From NCBI GenBank assembly GCA_035693165.1, contig DASSGZ010000071.1, forward strand, positions 1 through 47,647: 47,647 bases of DNA, read 5' to 3'. The translations under genes were made by a program, and so were the position numbers. Numbering within the stretch: position 1 is the stretch's first letter; every line of letters begins with the position of its first letter. This document shows positions 40,149 to 47,647 of the stretch, in pieces. The notes beneath the pieces are model-generated. The model did no database searches and had not been told where the DNA came from. It was given only the letters and a program-made list of their open reading frames with translations. Source of the DNA: JAICKM01 sp035693165. Lineage in GTDB: Bacteria; Chloroflexota; Chloroflexia; QHBQ01; JAICKM01.

Positions 40149-43040
40149 TTGAGCCAGGAAATGACAATACACACATCTGCAACAAGCAGCAAAGAGGCCG
40201 TCTCAGTAGCAAACGTCGCATTTGAGCATCGCCGGGACACGCTGGGCATCGGCACGGCAGAGCCCCGGCTCTCCTGGGTCGTCACCACACAACGCCCGGA
40301 CTGGTTCCAGGCAGCCTACGAGATCGAGGCAGTAACCGCGGACGGCCAGGGGCAGGACGCGACCGGGCTGGTCCAATCCGACCAGTCGGTGCTGGTGGTC
40401 TGGCCCTTCGCGCCGCTGCAGTCGCGGGAGCGGCGCGCCGTGCGCGTCCGGGTCCACGGCACCGATGGTTCCACCTCGAACTGGAGCGCGCCCTACCCGG
40501 TCGAGGCCGGGCTGCTCGAACCCGGCGCCTGGTCGGCGCGCTTTGTCACTCCCGGCTGGGATGAAGATACCAGCCGCGCGCAGCCAAGCCCGCTGCTGCG
40601 CCGGGAATTTGAGGTCCGCCCCGGCGTCCGCCAGGCGCGGCTGTACATCACGGCTCTCGGCGTGTACGAGGCGCAGATCAACGGCGCGGTGGTCGGCGAT
40701 CACGTCCTCGACCCCGGCTGGACCAGCTATGATTACCGCCTGCGCTACCAGACGTTCGACGTGACCGGGATGCTACGCGAGGGCCGCAACGCCATCGGCG
40801 CCATCCTGGCCGACGGCTGGTATCGGGGCCGGCTGGGCTTCGGCGGCGGGCGCCGCAACATCTACGGCGACCGGCTTGCGCTGCTGGCCCAACTGGAGAT
40901 CACATATACCGACGGCACGGTCGAGCGCATCGTCACCGACGAAAGCTGGCGGGCGGCCACCGGCCCCATCCTCGCCGCGGATCTCTACGACGGCGAGACC
41001 TACGACGCGCGCCTGGAGCGCCCCGGCTGGGCGACGCCCGGCTACGATACCGCGGCGTGGTCGCCGGTCGAGCGGCACGACCGGGATCTCGGCACGCTCG
41101 TCGCGCCGGCTGGGCCGCCGGTGCGCCGGGTGGAGACGGTCGCCCCGGTCGCGATCCGCCAATCCCCGTCCGGCCGCACGCTGGTTGATTTCGGCCAGAA
41201 CCTGGTCGGCCGCGTGCGGTTCACGGTGCAAGGCCCCGCGGGCACCACGATCACCCTGCGCCACGCCGAGGTGCTGGAGGCGGGCGAACTGGGCACCCGG
41301 CCGTTGCGCCACGCCGCCGCCACCGACTCGTACACCCTGCGCGGCGGAGACGCCGAGACCTGGGAGCCACGCTTCACGTTTCACGGCTTCCGCTATGCCG
41401 AGGTGCAGGGCTGGCCGGGCGAGTTGCAGGCCGCTGACCTGCGTGCCGTCGTCTGCCACTCGGATATGGAGCGCACGGGCTGGTTTGAATGCTCGGACCC
41501 GCTGGTCAACCGGCTGCACGAGAACGCCGTCTGGAGTATGCGCGGCAATTTCCTCGACATCCCCACCGATTGCCCGCAGCGCGACGAGCGCCTGGGCTGG
41601 ACGGGCGACATCGCAGCCTTCACGCCCACCGCCTGCTTCCTCTATGATTGCGCCGGCTTCCTGCAATCCTGGCTGGCCGATCTCGCGGTCGAGCAGCGGG
41701 CGTGCAACGGAATCGTGCCGGTCGTCGTGCCCAACATCCTGGACCGGCTTCCCTTCCCGGCGGCGGCCTGGGGCGATGCCGCGACGATCGTGCCCTGGGT
41801 GCTGTACCAGCGCTATGGGGATGCGGCGATCCTGGCCGCCCAGTTCGACAGTATGCGTGCCTGGGTCGACACGGTGGCCGCTATCGCGGGGCCGGATCAC
41901 CTGTGGGACGAGGGCTTCCAGTTCGGCGACTGGCTCGATCCGAGCGCGCCGCCGGATCGCCCCGCGCAGGCGCGCACGCCCCCGGCCCTGGTCGCCACCG
42001 CATACCTGGCCCGCTCGGCAGAGTTGACCGGCCAGGCCGCGCGCGTCCTCGGGCGGGCCGCGGATGCGCAGCACTATCTAGGGCTGGCCGCCGCGGTTCG
42101 GGATGCCTTCGCCGCCGAGTACGTCACGGCGGCGGGCCGGCTGCTCAGCGACTCCGCGACGGCTTATGCGCTCGCCCTCGGCTTCGCCCTCGTCCCGGAC
42201 GAAGCCCAGCGCCAGCACGCCGGCAGGCGCCTGGCGGAACTGGCGCGGGCCAGCGGCTATCATATCAGCACGGGGTTCGTCGGCACGCCGCTGATCTGCG
42301 ACGCCCTGTGCAGCGCAGGTGAGTACGACGCCGCGTATCGGCTGCTCACCCAGCAGGATTGCCCGTCCTGGCTCTACCCCGTCACCATGGGCGCGACGAC
42401 CATCTGGGAGCGCTGGGACAGCATGCTGCCGGACGGCGCGATCAACCCCGGCGAGATGACCTCGTTCAACCACTACGCGCTGGGCGCCGTGGCCGACTGG
42501 CTGCAGCGCACCGTGGGCGGGCTGGCGCCGGCAGCACCCGGCTACCGGCAACTGGAGATCCGGCCCCGCCCCGGCGCCGGGCTGACTCATGCCCGTGCCC
42601 GGCACACGACGCCCTATGGCCCGGCCGAATGCGCCTGGCGCATCGAGCAGGGCCAGATGGTGATCGAAGTAGTGGTCCCACCCAACTCCAGGGCCCGCGT
42701 GACTCTACCCGGCGACGGGAGCACAATGGAGGTCGGGTCCGGCAGCTATCGCTGGGCGTATCCCTACCAGGCGGCGCAGCCGGCCCGGCCCGCGCTGACC
42801 CTGGACAGCAGCCTGCGTGAGGTGATCGACGACCCCGGCGCCTGGGATGCCACTCTGCGCGTCATCCGCCGCTATATGCCGGAGTACAACACGAGCGAGA
42901 TCGGCCAGAGCGGAAACCTCGCCATGCCCTTGCGCGCGCTGTTCCAGTTCGGGCACTATCCCAACCGGGATCAGGTACTGGCCGCCATCGCGGAAGCCCT
43001 GCACGCGGCGGCCCCCGCGGAAAGCACCGGGGCCGGCTGA
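40149..43040 (+). CDS. Alpha-L-rhamnosidase, glycoside hydrolase family 78
   Basis: A 963-residue inverting rhamnosidase. The N-terminal beta domains come first (RLSWVVTTQRPDWFQAAYEI, then the carbohydrate-binding-like RREFEVRPGVRQARLYITALG, LDPGWTSYDYRLRYQTFDVT). The (alpha/alpha)6 barrel carries the family signature DIPTDCPQRDERLGWTGD and GDAATIVPWVLYQRYGD. A C-terminal beta domain with MTSFNHYALGAVADW follows, then an additional about 85-residue helical tail (RYMPEYNTSEIGQSGNLAMP) that I do not recognise. No signal peptide, so it acts on imported glycans. Start TTG 40149 is favoured by AGAAGGA eight bases upstream; ATG 40161 is the alternative. Confidence 0.93.
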   Translation: MSQEMTIHTSATSSKEAVSVANVAFEHRRDTLGIGTAEPRLSWVVTTQRPDWFQAAYEIEAVTADGQGQDATGLVQSDQSVLVVWPFAPLQSRERRAVRVRVHGTDGSTSNWSAPYPVEAGLLEPGAWSARFVTPGWDEDTSRAQPSPLLRREFEVRPGVRQARLYITALGVYEAQINGAVVGDHVLDPGWTSYDYRLRYQTFDVTGMLREGRNAIGAILADGWYRGRLGFGGGRRNIYGDRLALLAQLEITYTDGTVERIVTDESWRAATGPILAADLYDGETYDARLERPGWATPGYDTAAWSPVERHDRDLGTLVAPAGPPVRRVETVAPVAIRQSPSGRTLVDFGQNLVGRVRFTVQGPAGTTITLRHAEVLEAGELGTRPLRHAAATDSYTLRGGDAETWEPRFTFHGFRYAEVQGWPGELQAADLRAVVCHSDMERTGWFECSDPLVNRLHENAVWSMRGNFLDIPTDCPQRDERLGWTGDIAAFTPTACFLYDCAGFLQSWLADLAVEQRACNGIVPVVVPNILDRLPFPAAAWGDAATIVPWVLYQRYGDAAILAAQFDSMRAWVDTVAAIAGPDHLWDEGFQFGDWLDPSAPPDRPAQARTPPALVATAYLARSAELTGQAARVLGRAADAQHYLGLAAAVRDAFAAEYVTAAGRLLSDSATAYALALGFALVPDEAQRQHAGRRLAELARASGYHISTGFVGTPLICDALCSAGEYDAAYRLLTQQDCPSWLYPVTMGATTIWERWDSMLPDGAINPGEMTSFNHYALGAVADWLQRTVGGLAPAAPGYRQLEIRPRPGAGLTHARARHTTPYGPAECAWRIEQGQMVIEVVVPPNSRARVTLPGDGSTMEVGSGSYRWAYPYQAAQPARPALTLDSSLREVIDDPGAWDATLRVIRRYMPEYNTSEIGQSGNLAMPLRALFQFGHYPNRDQVLAAIAEALHAAAPAESTGAG

Positions 43041-43423
43041 TGGGATTCTACAGATTGCAAACCTGGTTGCGCCGGGCCCCCGATCAGCCGACGCCGCTGG
43101 TCCAGCAGCGCCGGCCCATGCCCGAGGAACTTGCCGCCATTCTGGACCGCGCGGCCAGGGAGGAACAGCGCCTGACCTGGGAAGCGCTGCGGCAATATGC
43201 CCAGGGCGCCGGCTTGCCGGTGGAACTGCTGGTGGCCCGCGCCTGGGGCCGGCGCTTTCCGTTTGCGGAGTTGCTGGCCGCGGGCGTGCCCCAGAGCGCG
43301 CTGGCGGGCTACGAACGGGATTGGGCCCGCAGTTCGCCGGCAGAGCAGACCAGGAGGCTGCAAGAGGCGTTCGCCTATGCCGCCGCCTTGCGACGAGGCC
43401 GCCACACCGTGCGGGAGCGTTAG
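43040..43423 (+). CDS. Small protein of unknown function after the rhamnosidase
   Basis: A 127-residue, helix-rich and highly charged protein. ATG overlaps the rhamnosidase stop by one base. Segments of note are LAAILDRAAREEQRLTWEALRQYAQ and FAELLAAGVPQSALAGYERDW, which look amphipathic helical. I recognise no family. Coupling to the rhamnosidase suggests a shared role, but its function is unknown. Confidence 0.55.
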   Translation: MGFYRLQTWLRRAPDQPTPLVQQRRPMPEELAAILDRAAREEQRLTWEALRQYAQGAGLPVELLVARAWGRRFPFAELLAAGVPQSALAGYERDWARSSPAEQTRRLQEAFAYAAALRRGRHTVRER

Positions 43424-43490
43424 GCCGGATGTCGACCCGGCCCCTGGCTGATCCCGGCCGGACCGCAAGCAAGCAGCGCGGGGAAGCACG

Positions 43491-44462
43491 ATGAGACTGC
43501 GCACCATCACCGGTACGGACCTGCACGCCTCGGTCATCTGCCTGGGTGCGTTGCCGTTCGGCGTGACCCTGAGCGAGGACCTGTCCTTCACCCTGATGGA
43601 CCGCTTCCTGGCCGAGGGCGGCAACTTCATCGACACGGCCCTCGTCTACGGGGAGTGGCTCCCCGACGGCAAGGGCCGGAGCGAGCGGACCGTAGGCAAG
43701 TGGGTCAAGCAGCGGCGCACCCGCGACCGCGTCATCATCGGCACGAAAGGCGCCCATCCCCGGCTCTCCAGCATGGATGTGCCGCGGCTAGCGCGCGATG
43801 AGATCGTGGCCGACCTGGACGAAAGCCTGGGCAACTTACAAACCGACTACATCGATCTGTACTGGCTGCATCGGGACGACCCGCGCCGCCCGGTCGCTGA
43901 GATCCTGCATACGCTGAATGAACAGGGAGAGCGCGGCAAGATCCGCTATTTCGGGTGCTCAAACTGGCGCCTGGATCGCATTCAGGCCGCCCAGGACTAT
44001 GCCGCCGAGCACGGGATTCGCGGGTTCGCCGGCAATCAACTGATGTGGAGCCTGGCCGTGCCCAACCACGCCGCGCTGTTCGATCCGGCCATGGTAACGA
44101 TGGATGCGGCGACGAAGGCCTACCACTTGCGCACAGGGCAGGCTGCCATGGCCTACAGTTCGCAGGCCGGCGGCCTGTTCACCCGGCTGGCGTCCGGCTC
44201 GCCGGACGATCTACCGGCGGGTCAGCGCGCCCTGTACGCCGGTGAAGAGAACCTGCGACGGCTGCAGCGCTTGCAGCAGGTCGCGCAAGCACAGGATCTG
44301 CCGGTCGGCGTGGTCGCACTGGCCTATCTGGTGTCACACCCTTTCCCGGCGTACGCGCTATCGGGATGCTCGAATACAGACCAGTTGCAGCAGAACCTGC
44401 GCGCCGGTGATGTTGAATTGGAGCCGGGTGCGCTGGAGTACCTCGAACACGGCCCGGACTAG
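43491..44462 (+). CDS. Aldo/keto reductase
   Basis: A 323-residue NAD(P)H oxidoreductase of the AKR superfamily. The tetrad is D48 (NFIDTALVYG), Y53, K86 (VIIGTKG) and H127 (YWLHRDD). Cofactor-side sequences such as VVALAYLVSHPFPAYALSGCSNTDQL close the barrel. The substrate is unknown; with glycosidases nearby it may reduce or oxidise a sugar such as rhamnose, galactose or a derived lactone. Start ATG 43491 follows GGGAAG. An IS5-type end abuts its stop codon directly. Confidence 0.9.
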   Translation: MRLRTITGTDLHASVICLGALPFGVTLSEDLSFTLMDRFLAEGGNFIDTALVYGEWLPDGKGRSERTVGKWVKQRRTRDRVIIGTKGAHPRLSSMDVPRLARDEIVADLDESLGNLQTDYIDLYWLHRDDPRRPVAEILHTLNEQGERGKIRYFGCSNWRLDRIQAAQDYAAEHGIRGFAGNQLMWSLAVPNHAALFDPAMVTMDAATKAYHLRTGQAAMAYSSQAGGLFTRLASGSPDDLPAGQRALYAGEENLRRLQRLQQVAQAQDLPVGVVALAYLVSHPFPAYALSGCSNTDQLQQNLRAGDVELEPGALEYLEHGPD

Positions 44463-45085
44463 GGCGTGTCTGACAAATGGCGCGGGATTTGCTGAATTTA
44501 TGCGCGGAGGTGATGCTGTATGACGCGCCGTCGTGGCGAACTGACGGATCGGCAATGGGCCCAGTTGGCGCCCCTGCTGCCGCCCGAACGGCCCCAGAAA
44601 CGCGGCCACCCGTGGCAGCCCCATCGTCAGGTCCTCCATGGCATATGGCATCTTGTGGCGCCTGCGCACCGGCGCCCCCTGGCGGGATATCCCCGCCCGC
44701 TACGGCCCCTGGCAGACCTGCTATGATCGCTATGTCCGCTGGCAGCAGCAGGGGCTGTGGACCCCGATCCTCCAGGCGTTGCAAGCCCAGCAGGACGCTG
44801 CCGGACGGCTGCACTGGGCCGCGGGCAGTCTCGATAGTACCATTGTCCGCGCCCATCAACATGCCGCTGGGGCGCCGGGTGGCCGCTGCGGCCCGCAGGC
44901 CGCAGCCCTGGGCCGCAGTCGCGGGGGCTTGACGACCAAATTCCATCTGCTCTGCGAAGGGCAAGGCCGCCCACTGGGCCTGCAGCTGAGTGCGGGCCCG
45001 GCCAGTGATAGTAAACACGTAGAGCCGACCCTGGATCGCGTGCGGGTGCCGCGCCCGGGCCGCCGGCGGCCGCGGCGCCGATATG
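44463..45085 (+). mobile_element. Truncated IS5-family insertion sequence
   Basis: The left end GGGCGTGTCTGACAAAT fits IS5/IS427-type terminal repeats and lies directly after the aldo/keto reductase stop. The transposase follows and stops matching the family near 45085. No matching right end was found within the next 1 kb, so the 3' part is lost. Confidence 0.7.
44520..45085 (+). pseudogene. Broken IS5-family (IS427-type) transposase
   Basis: The first frame from ATG 44520 reads MTRRRGELTDRQWAQLAPLL through HRQVLHGI. The frame with LWRLRTGAPWRDIPARYGPW continues the protein. The switch falls at an ATGGCAT tandem copy at 44638-44651; removing seven bases restores HGILWRLRTG. IS427-type transposases usually use a programmed frameshift, but a 7-base duplication is not such a signal. 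The catalytic D in DSTIVRAHQHAAG is present. The DKGYD part and the C-terminus are missing. Confidence 0.8.
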
Positions 45086-45200
45086 TATGGGAGCCGGCCA
45101 TGACCCCACCTCGCAAGGGGAGGCATCTGATGAGCTCGAAGCGGCCGGACAGTCACGCCGTCAACAGGTTGGTGCTATGATGAGGTGAAAGCTAACACAC

Positions 45201-45232
45201 TCTTAGCTCGACTTTGCAAAGTCGAGCTAAGA
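45201..45232. repeat. Perfect 32-base palindrome
   Basis: The 16-base halves at 45201-45216 and 45217-45232 are exact reverse complements with no spacer. It lies 38 bases before the next gene and has no T run. It may be a terminator-like or protein-binding palindrome left with the IS remnant. Confidence 0.6.
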
Positions 45233-45269
45233 ACGGGGATACCCATATTCTGGTGTGATAGGAGGAGCC

Positions 45270-45986
45270 GTGGCTAATCGGACTAACGACATTCAGGTGA
45301 CGCTGGAAATTGGACCCAAGGGCAAGAAGGTGGTGGCCGTGGCACCAGACTGGCCGGGTCTTGAGCGCGGGGCCAGGACCGGGGAGGCGGCGATCGAACG
45401 CTTACTCGCCTACGTTCCCCGCTATGCACCGGTGGCGACGCGGGCGGGGCTGGAGGCCGAGTTCGCGCCCAGCACGACCGGCACAACGAGCACGAACCGC
45501 AGCGCCGTCAACGTGGTCGAGCGCTATTCGGGCACCGGCTCAACCGACTTCTGGGGTATCTCGTTCGGGTTTTCGAGTATCGACCAGGGAGCCCTATCCG
45601 GCGAGACATTGGAGCGTGAATTGACGTTGCTGCGGGCGTGCTGGGTGTTTTTCGATGAGGTGCGCTGCCGCGTGTCGGCGGAGATGCAGCGGGGTCCGCG
45701 CGGCGGCGGGCGCGATCGGGACCGCATCGTCCGTCATACGCTGTTCACGGAGCAGGACTGGGCAAAGATGCTCGGCGTGCCTACTCCGCAGGAGGCTCAG
45801 GAGGCGCTGCTGACCGACGAGGGATTGAACGCGCATCGCGACGCCTATTGCACCGCCATTCGGGCGTTGCATTCACAGAACAAAATGGCCCGCAAGTGGC
45901 CCTTGCGGTACTTGATTCGGCATACCGCCTTTCACACACTCGACCACGCCTGGGAAATGGAAGACAAGGATCTGACTGCTAGATAA
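45270..45986 (+). CDS. DinB-like protein with HicB-like N-terminal segment
   Basis: A 238-residue protein. The N-terminus (VTLEIGPKGKKVVAVAPDWPGLERGARTGEAAIERLLAYV) resembles HicB-type partially degraded RNase H folds or related short modules. The C-terminal block IRHTAFHTLDHAWEMEDKD has the spaced histidines of the DinB superfamily, where three histidines bind a metal. GTG 45270 after GGAGG was preferred to the upstream GTG 45255. The reaction is not known; such proteins are often thiol-dependent S-transferases. Confidence 0.65.
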   Translation: MANRTNDIQVTLEIGPKGKKVVAVAPDWPGLERGARTGEAAIERLLAYVPRYAPVATRAGLEAEFAPSTTGTTSTNRSAVNVVERYSGTGSTDFWGISFGFSSIDQGALSGETLERELTLLRACWVFFDEVRCRVSAEMQRGPRGGGRDRDRIVRHTLFTEQDWAKMLGVPTPQEAQEALLTDEGLNAHRDAYCTAIRALHSQNKMARKWPLRYLIRHTAFHTLDHAWEMEDKDLTAR

Positions 45987-46270
45987 GCGCGAGAGAGCCG
46001 GCACACGCCAGTCACGCCAGTCGGCCATCAGCACCGGTCAGCAGTCGAATACCCACCAGCAGATGCTGTTTCGCACCCGCTGATCGTCCGGGACCAGATC
46101 GCAACGCGCATCCGGCAGCTGGTCGCGCTGCCCGCATCTTACCGCGCGGCAAGAGTTGCTGCTGGCTGTGTAAATCTGTGTCCGCGCTGCGGGCAAGGTC
46201 GGGCGAAAGCAGCGCGGTCCCTAAATGGGGGCCCGCGTGCGCTCAGTTCTGACGCACCCTTCTTTGGGGT
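45987..46270. other. Gap without a supported gene
   Basis: No frame with similarity, promoter consensus or strong hairpin was found in these 284 bases, which lie between convergent genes. Confidence 0.4.
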
Positions 46271-46735
46271 TTACTCGACCCGATGATAAGTTACGTCCAG
46301 ATCCGGCTCCCAGGATACACCGTCTTTCGATAACTCGCCTTTACCGACTATCGTATTCCCGCCATCGCCAATAACAGCTTGATAGCGTTGGGAGAAACCT
46401 GGAGCATTCCTCCACCACTTCCAGATATTGTTCTGCAGCGTAACTTCATACTTTCTGGAAATACCGCGCTCATCAAAGGTGAGCATGTAGTATTCCGCTG
46501 CAGCATCGTCGCTGCCCAATATGGCGATCGTGCGGGGAAAGCGCGGATCATCAATCTCGGAGCGCATCAGCAAAAATGCGCCGTTCTCGAACCATTCGAA
46601 CGAGGTATGACCGTGGAGAACCGTATCCGGGTCCAGCCCGTGGGTGCCAGTGGTAGTCCAGCTGCCAATCAGCACGCTAAAGGGTTCCAGGGCGGGGTTT
46701 GGTCGGGATGCTTCTTGCCGCGAATGGTGGTTCAT
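46271..46735 (-). CDS. DUF1579-like lipocalin-type small protein
   Basis: A 154-residue beta-rich protein. ATG 46735 follows GGGAGAG with good spacing; the frame is open further upstream but without similarity. The sequence starts LIGSWTTTGTHGLDPDTVLHG, followed by FEWFENGAFLLMRSEID, YYMLTFDERGISRKYEV and KGELSKDGVSWEPDLDVTYHRV, a pattern seen in small lipocalin/DUF1579-like proteins. Function unknown. AT-rich sequence upstream (46915-47000) should hold its promoter; a perfect 14-base palindrome lies at 46878-46891. Confidence 0.6.
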   Translation of the reverse strand: MNHHSRQEASRPNPALEPFSVLIGSWTTTGTHGLDPDTVLHGHTSFEWFENGAFLLMRSEIDDPRFPRTIAILGSDDAAAEYYMLTFDERGISRKYEVTLQNNIWKWWRNAPGFSQRYQAVIGDGGNTIVGKGELSKDGVSWEPDLDVTYHRVE

Positions 46736-47033
46736 AAACTCTCCCGTGGTATTGGTTTTGCCGCTAAAACGGTGCTGGCGACTTCGCACAGCCGTGCTAG
46801 TTATGCACCACGGACACCGCAAACGCAGCCTGCAACCATAATGGATTGGCAGAGTAGCCGGCACCGGCCCACGATCCGTGCCTGCAGGCACCTCCCTCGG
46901 CCACCAGCGGTTGCATCGATCGCGATCATCTATACTATAAGCCATCCATTGTAAATTTGCACGGAAGTTTTACACCTTAAAATAAAATGGAAGAACGTAA
47001 TCTACCAACGCGCTAGTGTGGGAGGAGAAGCAG
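46736..47033. other. Divergent promoter region between the DUF1579-like and DinB genes
   Basis: It contains the most AT-rich stretch of this end (46915-47000) and the perfect 14-base palindrome GTGCCTGCAGGCAC at 46878-46891. I see only weak -35/-10 pairs and no gene. Confidence 0.4.
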
Positions 47034-47522
47034 ATGAAGGAGATACCAGTCAGCATACTCACCGAGGCGATAATCACCCTGCTGACCGAGGCCTACCTGG
47101 GTCCGCCCGACCCGACGGCGACCTGGTTCATCGATAACGAACCCGACGCCGGGCTTCTGGGGCTCTTGCGCGATGTTACGGCAGACGAAGCCTCTCAGTC
47201 GGTGGACGGCACGGGTAATCCGGGCACCACCATCGCCTCGCATACCGAGCATCTTCACTGGAGCCTGGCCAACATGAACCGGGCGCTGAGCGGCGGCGAA
47301 TTCGGCCAATGGAGCGCAAGCTGGAACCTGAAAGAGGCCAATGCCGCCGCATGGGATCGGCTCCGTAGCGCGCTGCGTCGCGAATTCGAGCTGCTTTGCG
47401 TGGGGCTGCGCCACCAGCCGGAGATCGACCCCCAGTACCTGACCGGCGGCCTCGCCCTGGCGGCTCATGCGGCGTACCACCTCGGCACGATCCGGCAGAT
47501 GAAGGAACGCGTGCGGGGCTAG
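47034..47522 (+). CDS. DinB family protein
   Basis: A 162-residue four-helix-bundle protein of the DinB superfamily. Likely metal-binding histidines are in ASHTEHLHWSLANMN and LALAAHAAYHLGTIRQM, the latter being the family's typical C-terminal H-x-x-x-H helix. GGAGGAGAAG precedes ATG 47034 by a good distance. DinB proteins include bacillithiol or mycothiol transferases and damage-inducible proteins; the role here is not known. Confidence 0.85.
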   Translation: MKEIPVSILTEAIITLLTEAYLGPPDPTATWFIDNEPDAGLLGLLRDVTADEASQSVDGTGNPGTTIASHTEHLHWSLANMNRALSGGEFGQWSASWNLKEANAAAWDRLRSALRREFELLCVGLRHQPEIDPQYLTGGLALAAHAAYHLGTIRQMKERVRG

Positions 47523-47610
47523 CCGACCGGCGAATCCGGGCAGCCGACGCCGGCGGGCCGCGGCTGCCTGGGCGATCCGTTGTCCCGGATCCAAGGGAAG
47601 GAGCACTCAT

Positions 47611-47647
47611 ATGGCGACCAATCCACCCAAACGGCACGAGCAAACTC
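47611..47647 (+). CDS. Start of a gene cut by the window edge
   Basis: ATG 47611 after GGGAAGGAG opens a frame reading MATNPPKRHEQT before the window ends. Too short to identify. Confidence 0.4.
   Translation, partial: MATNPPKRHEQT

Noticed and set aside
40149..43040. Possible frameshift in the rhamnosidase from the long C-terminal tail
   Set aside because: The frame is continuous to the stop and the preceding domains are intact; the tail is an extension, not a shift.

Overview
This is a GC-rich bacterial chromosome segment. Its family mix (a high-affinity-type [NiFe] hydrogenase with actinobacterial/chloroflexal accessory genes, a System II cytochrome c maturation pair, TgpA/DUF58/MoxR/LCP envelope genes, and sugar ABC importers with a separate shared-type ATPase) fits best with the Chloroflexota. 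That placement is inference from gene content; the window has no rRNA or other marker to settle it.

Layout. (1) 1-3.4 kb: the end of a membrane protein, an acyl-CoA dehydrogenase, and a lone MsmK/UgpC-type sugar importer ATPase. (2) 3.4-8.8 kb, minus strand: an esterase-like hydrolase, the ccsB-resB pair behind a good sigma70 promoter, and an LCP cell-wall ligase. (3) 8.9-17.2 kb, minus strand: a MoxR / DUF58 / PrsW / transglutaminase operon with overlapping genes, then an ECF-type sigma factor with a membrane-anchored partner. (4) 17.2-18.4 kb: three tRNA genes (Leu, Val, Phe) behind a perfect consensus promoter, then a frameshifted WD40 pseudogene. (5) 18.4-30 kb: a long, tightly overlapping group 1h [NiFe]-hydrogenase operon. 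It holds small and large subunits, a NifU/Rieske-like protein, several conserved proteins of unknown function, the maturation endopeptidase, hypA, hypB, a 35-residue membrane peptide, hypC and further unknown genes. hypD, hypE and hypF are not in the window. (6) 30-32 kb: a Tat-type dipeptide/nickel-family binding lipoprotein followed only by a permease remnant and decayed sequence. (7) 32-44.5 kb: a plant-polysaccharide island with a sugar ABC importer (binding protein and two permeases, no ATPase), a GH42 beta-galactosidase, a LacI regulator, a GH78 alpha-L-rhamnosidase and an aldo/keto reductase. A GalR/LacI-type operator lies before the importer. (8) 44.5-47.6 kb: a broken IS5-family element, DinB-like proteins and small unknown genes.

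The most striking item is in the island at 39.5-39.8 kb on the minus strand. A 105-codon heavy-metal-associated (HMA) domain gene has an in-frame TGA exactly where the first cysteine of the MxCxxC metal motif should be. It is followed at the right distance by a bacterial-SECIS-like hairpin with a GGU loop. It reads as a selenocysteine-containing metallochaperone-like protein that an ordinary ORF caller would miss.

How the parts work together. The hydrogenase would feed electrons from trace H2 to respiration, and the ccsB-resB pair would build its c-type cytochromes. The glycosidases and sugar importer supply carbon from rhamnose- and galactose-containing glycans, probably energised by a shared ATPase such as the one at 2.2 kb.
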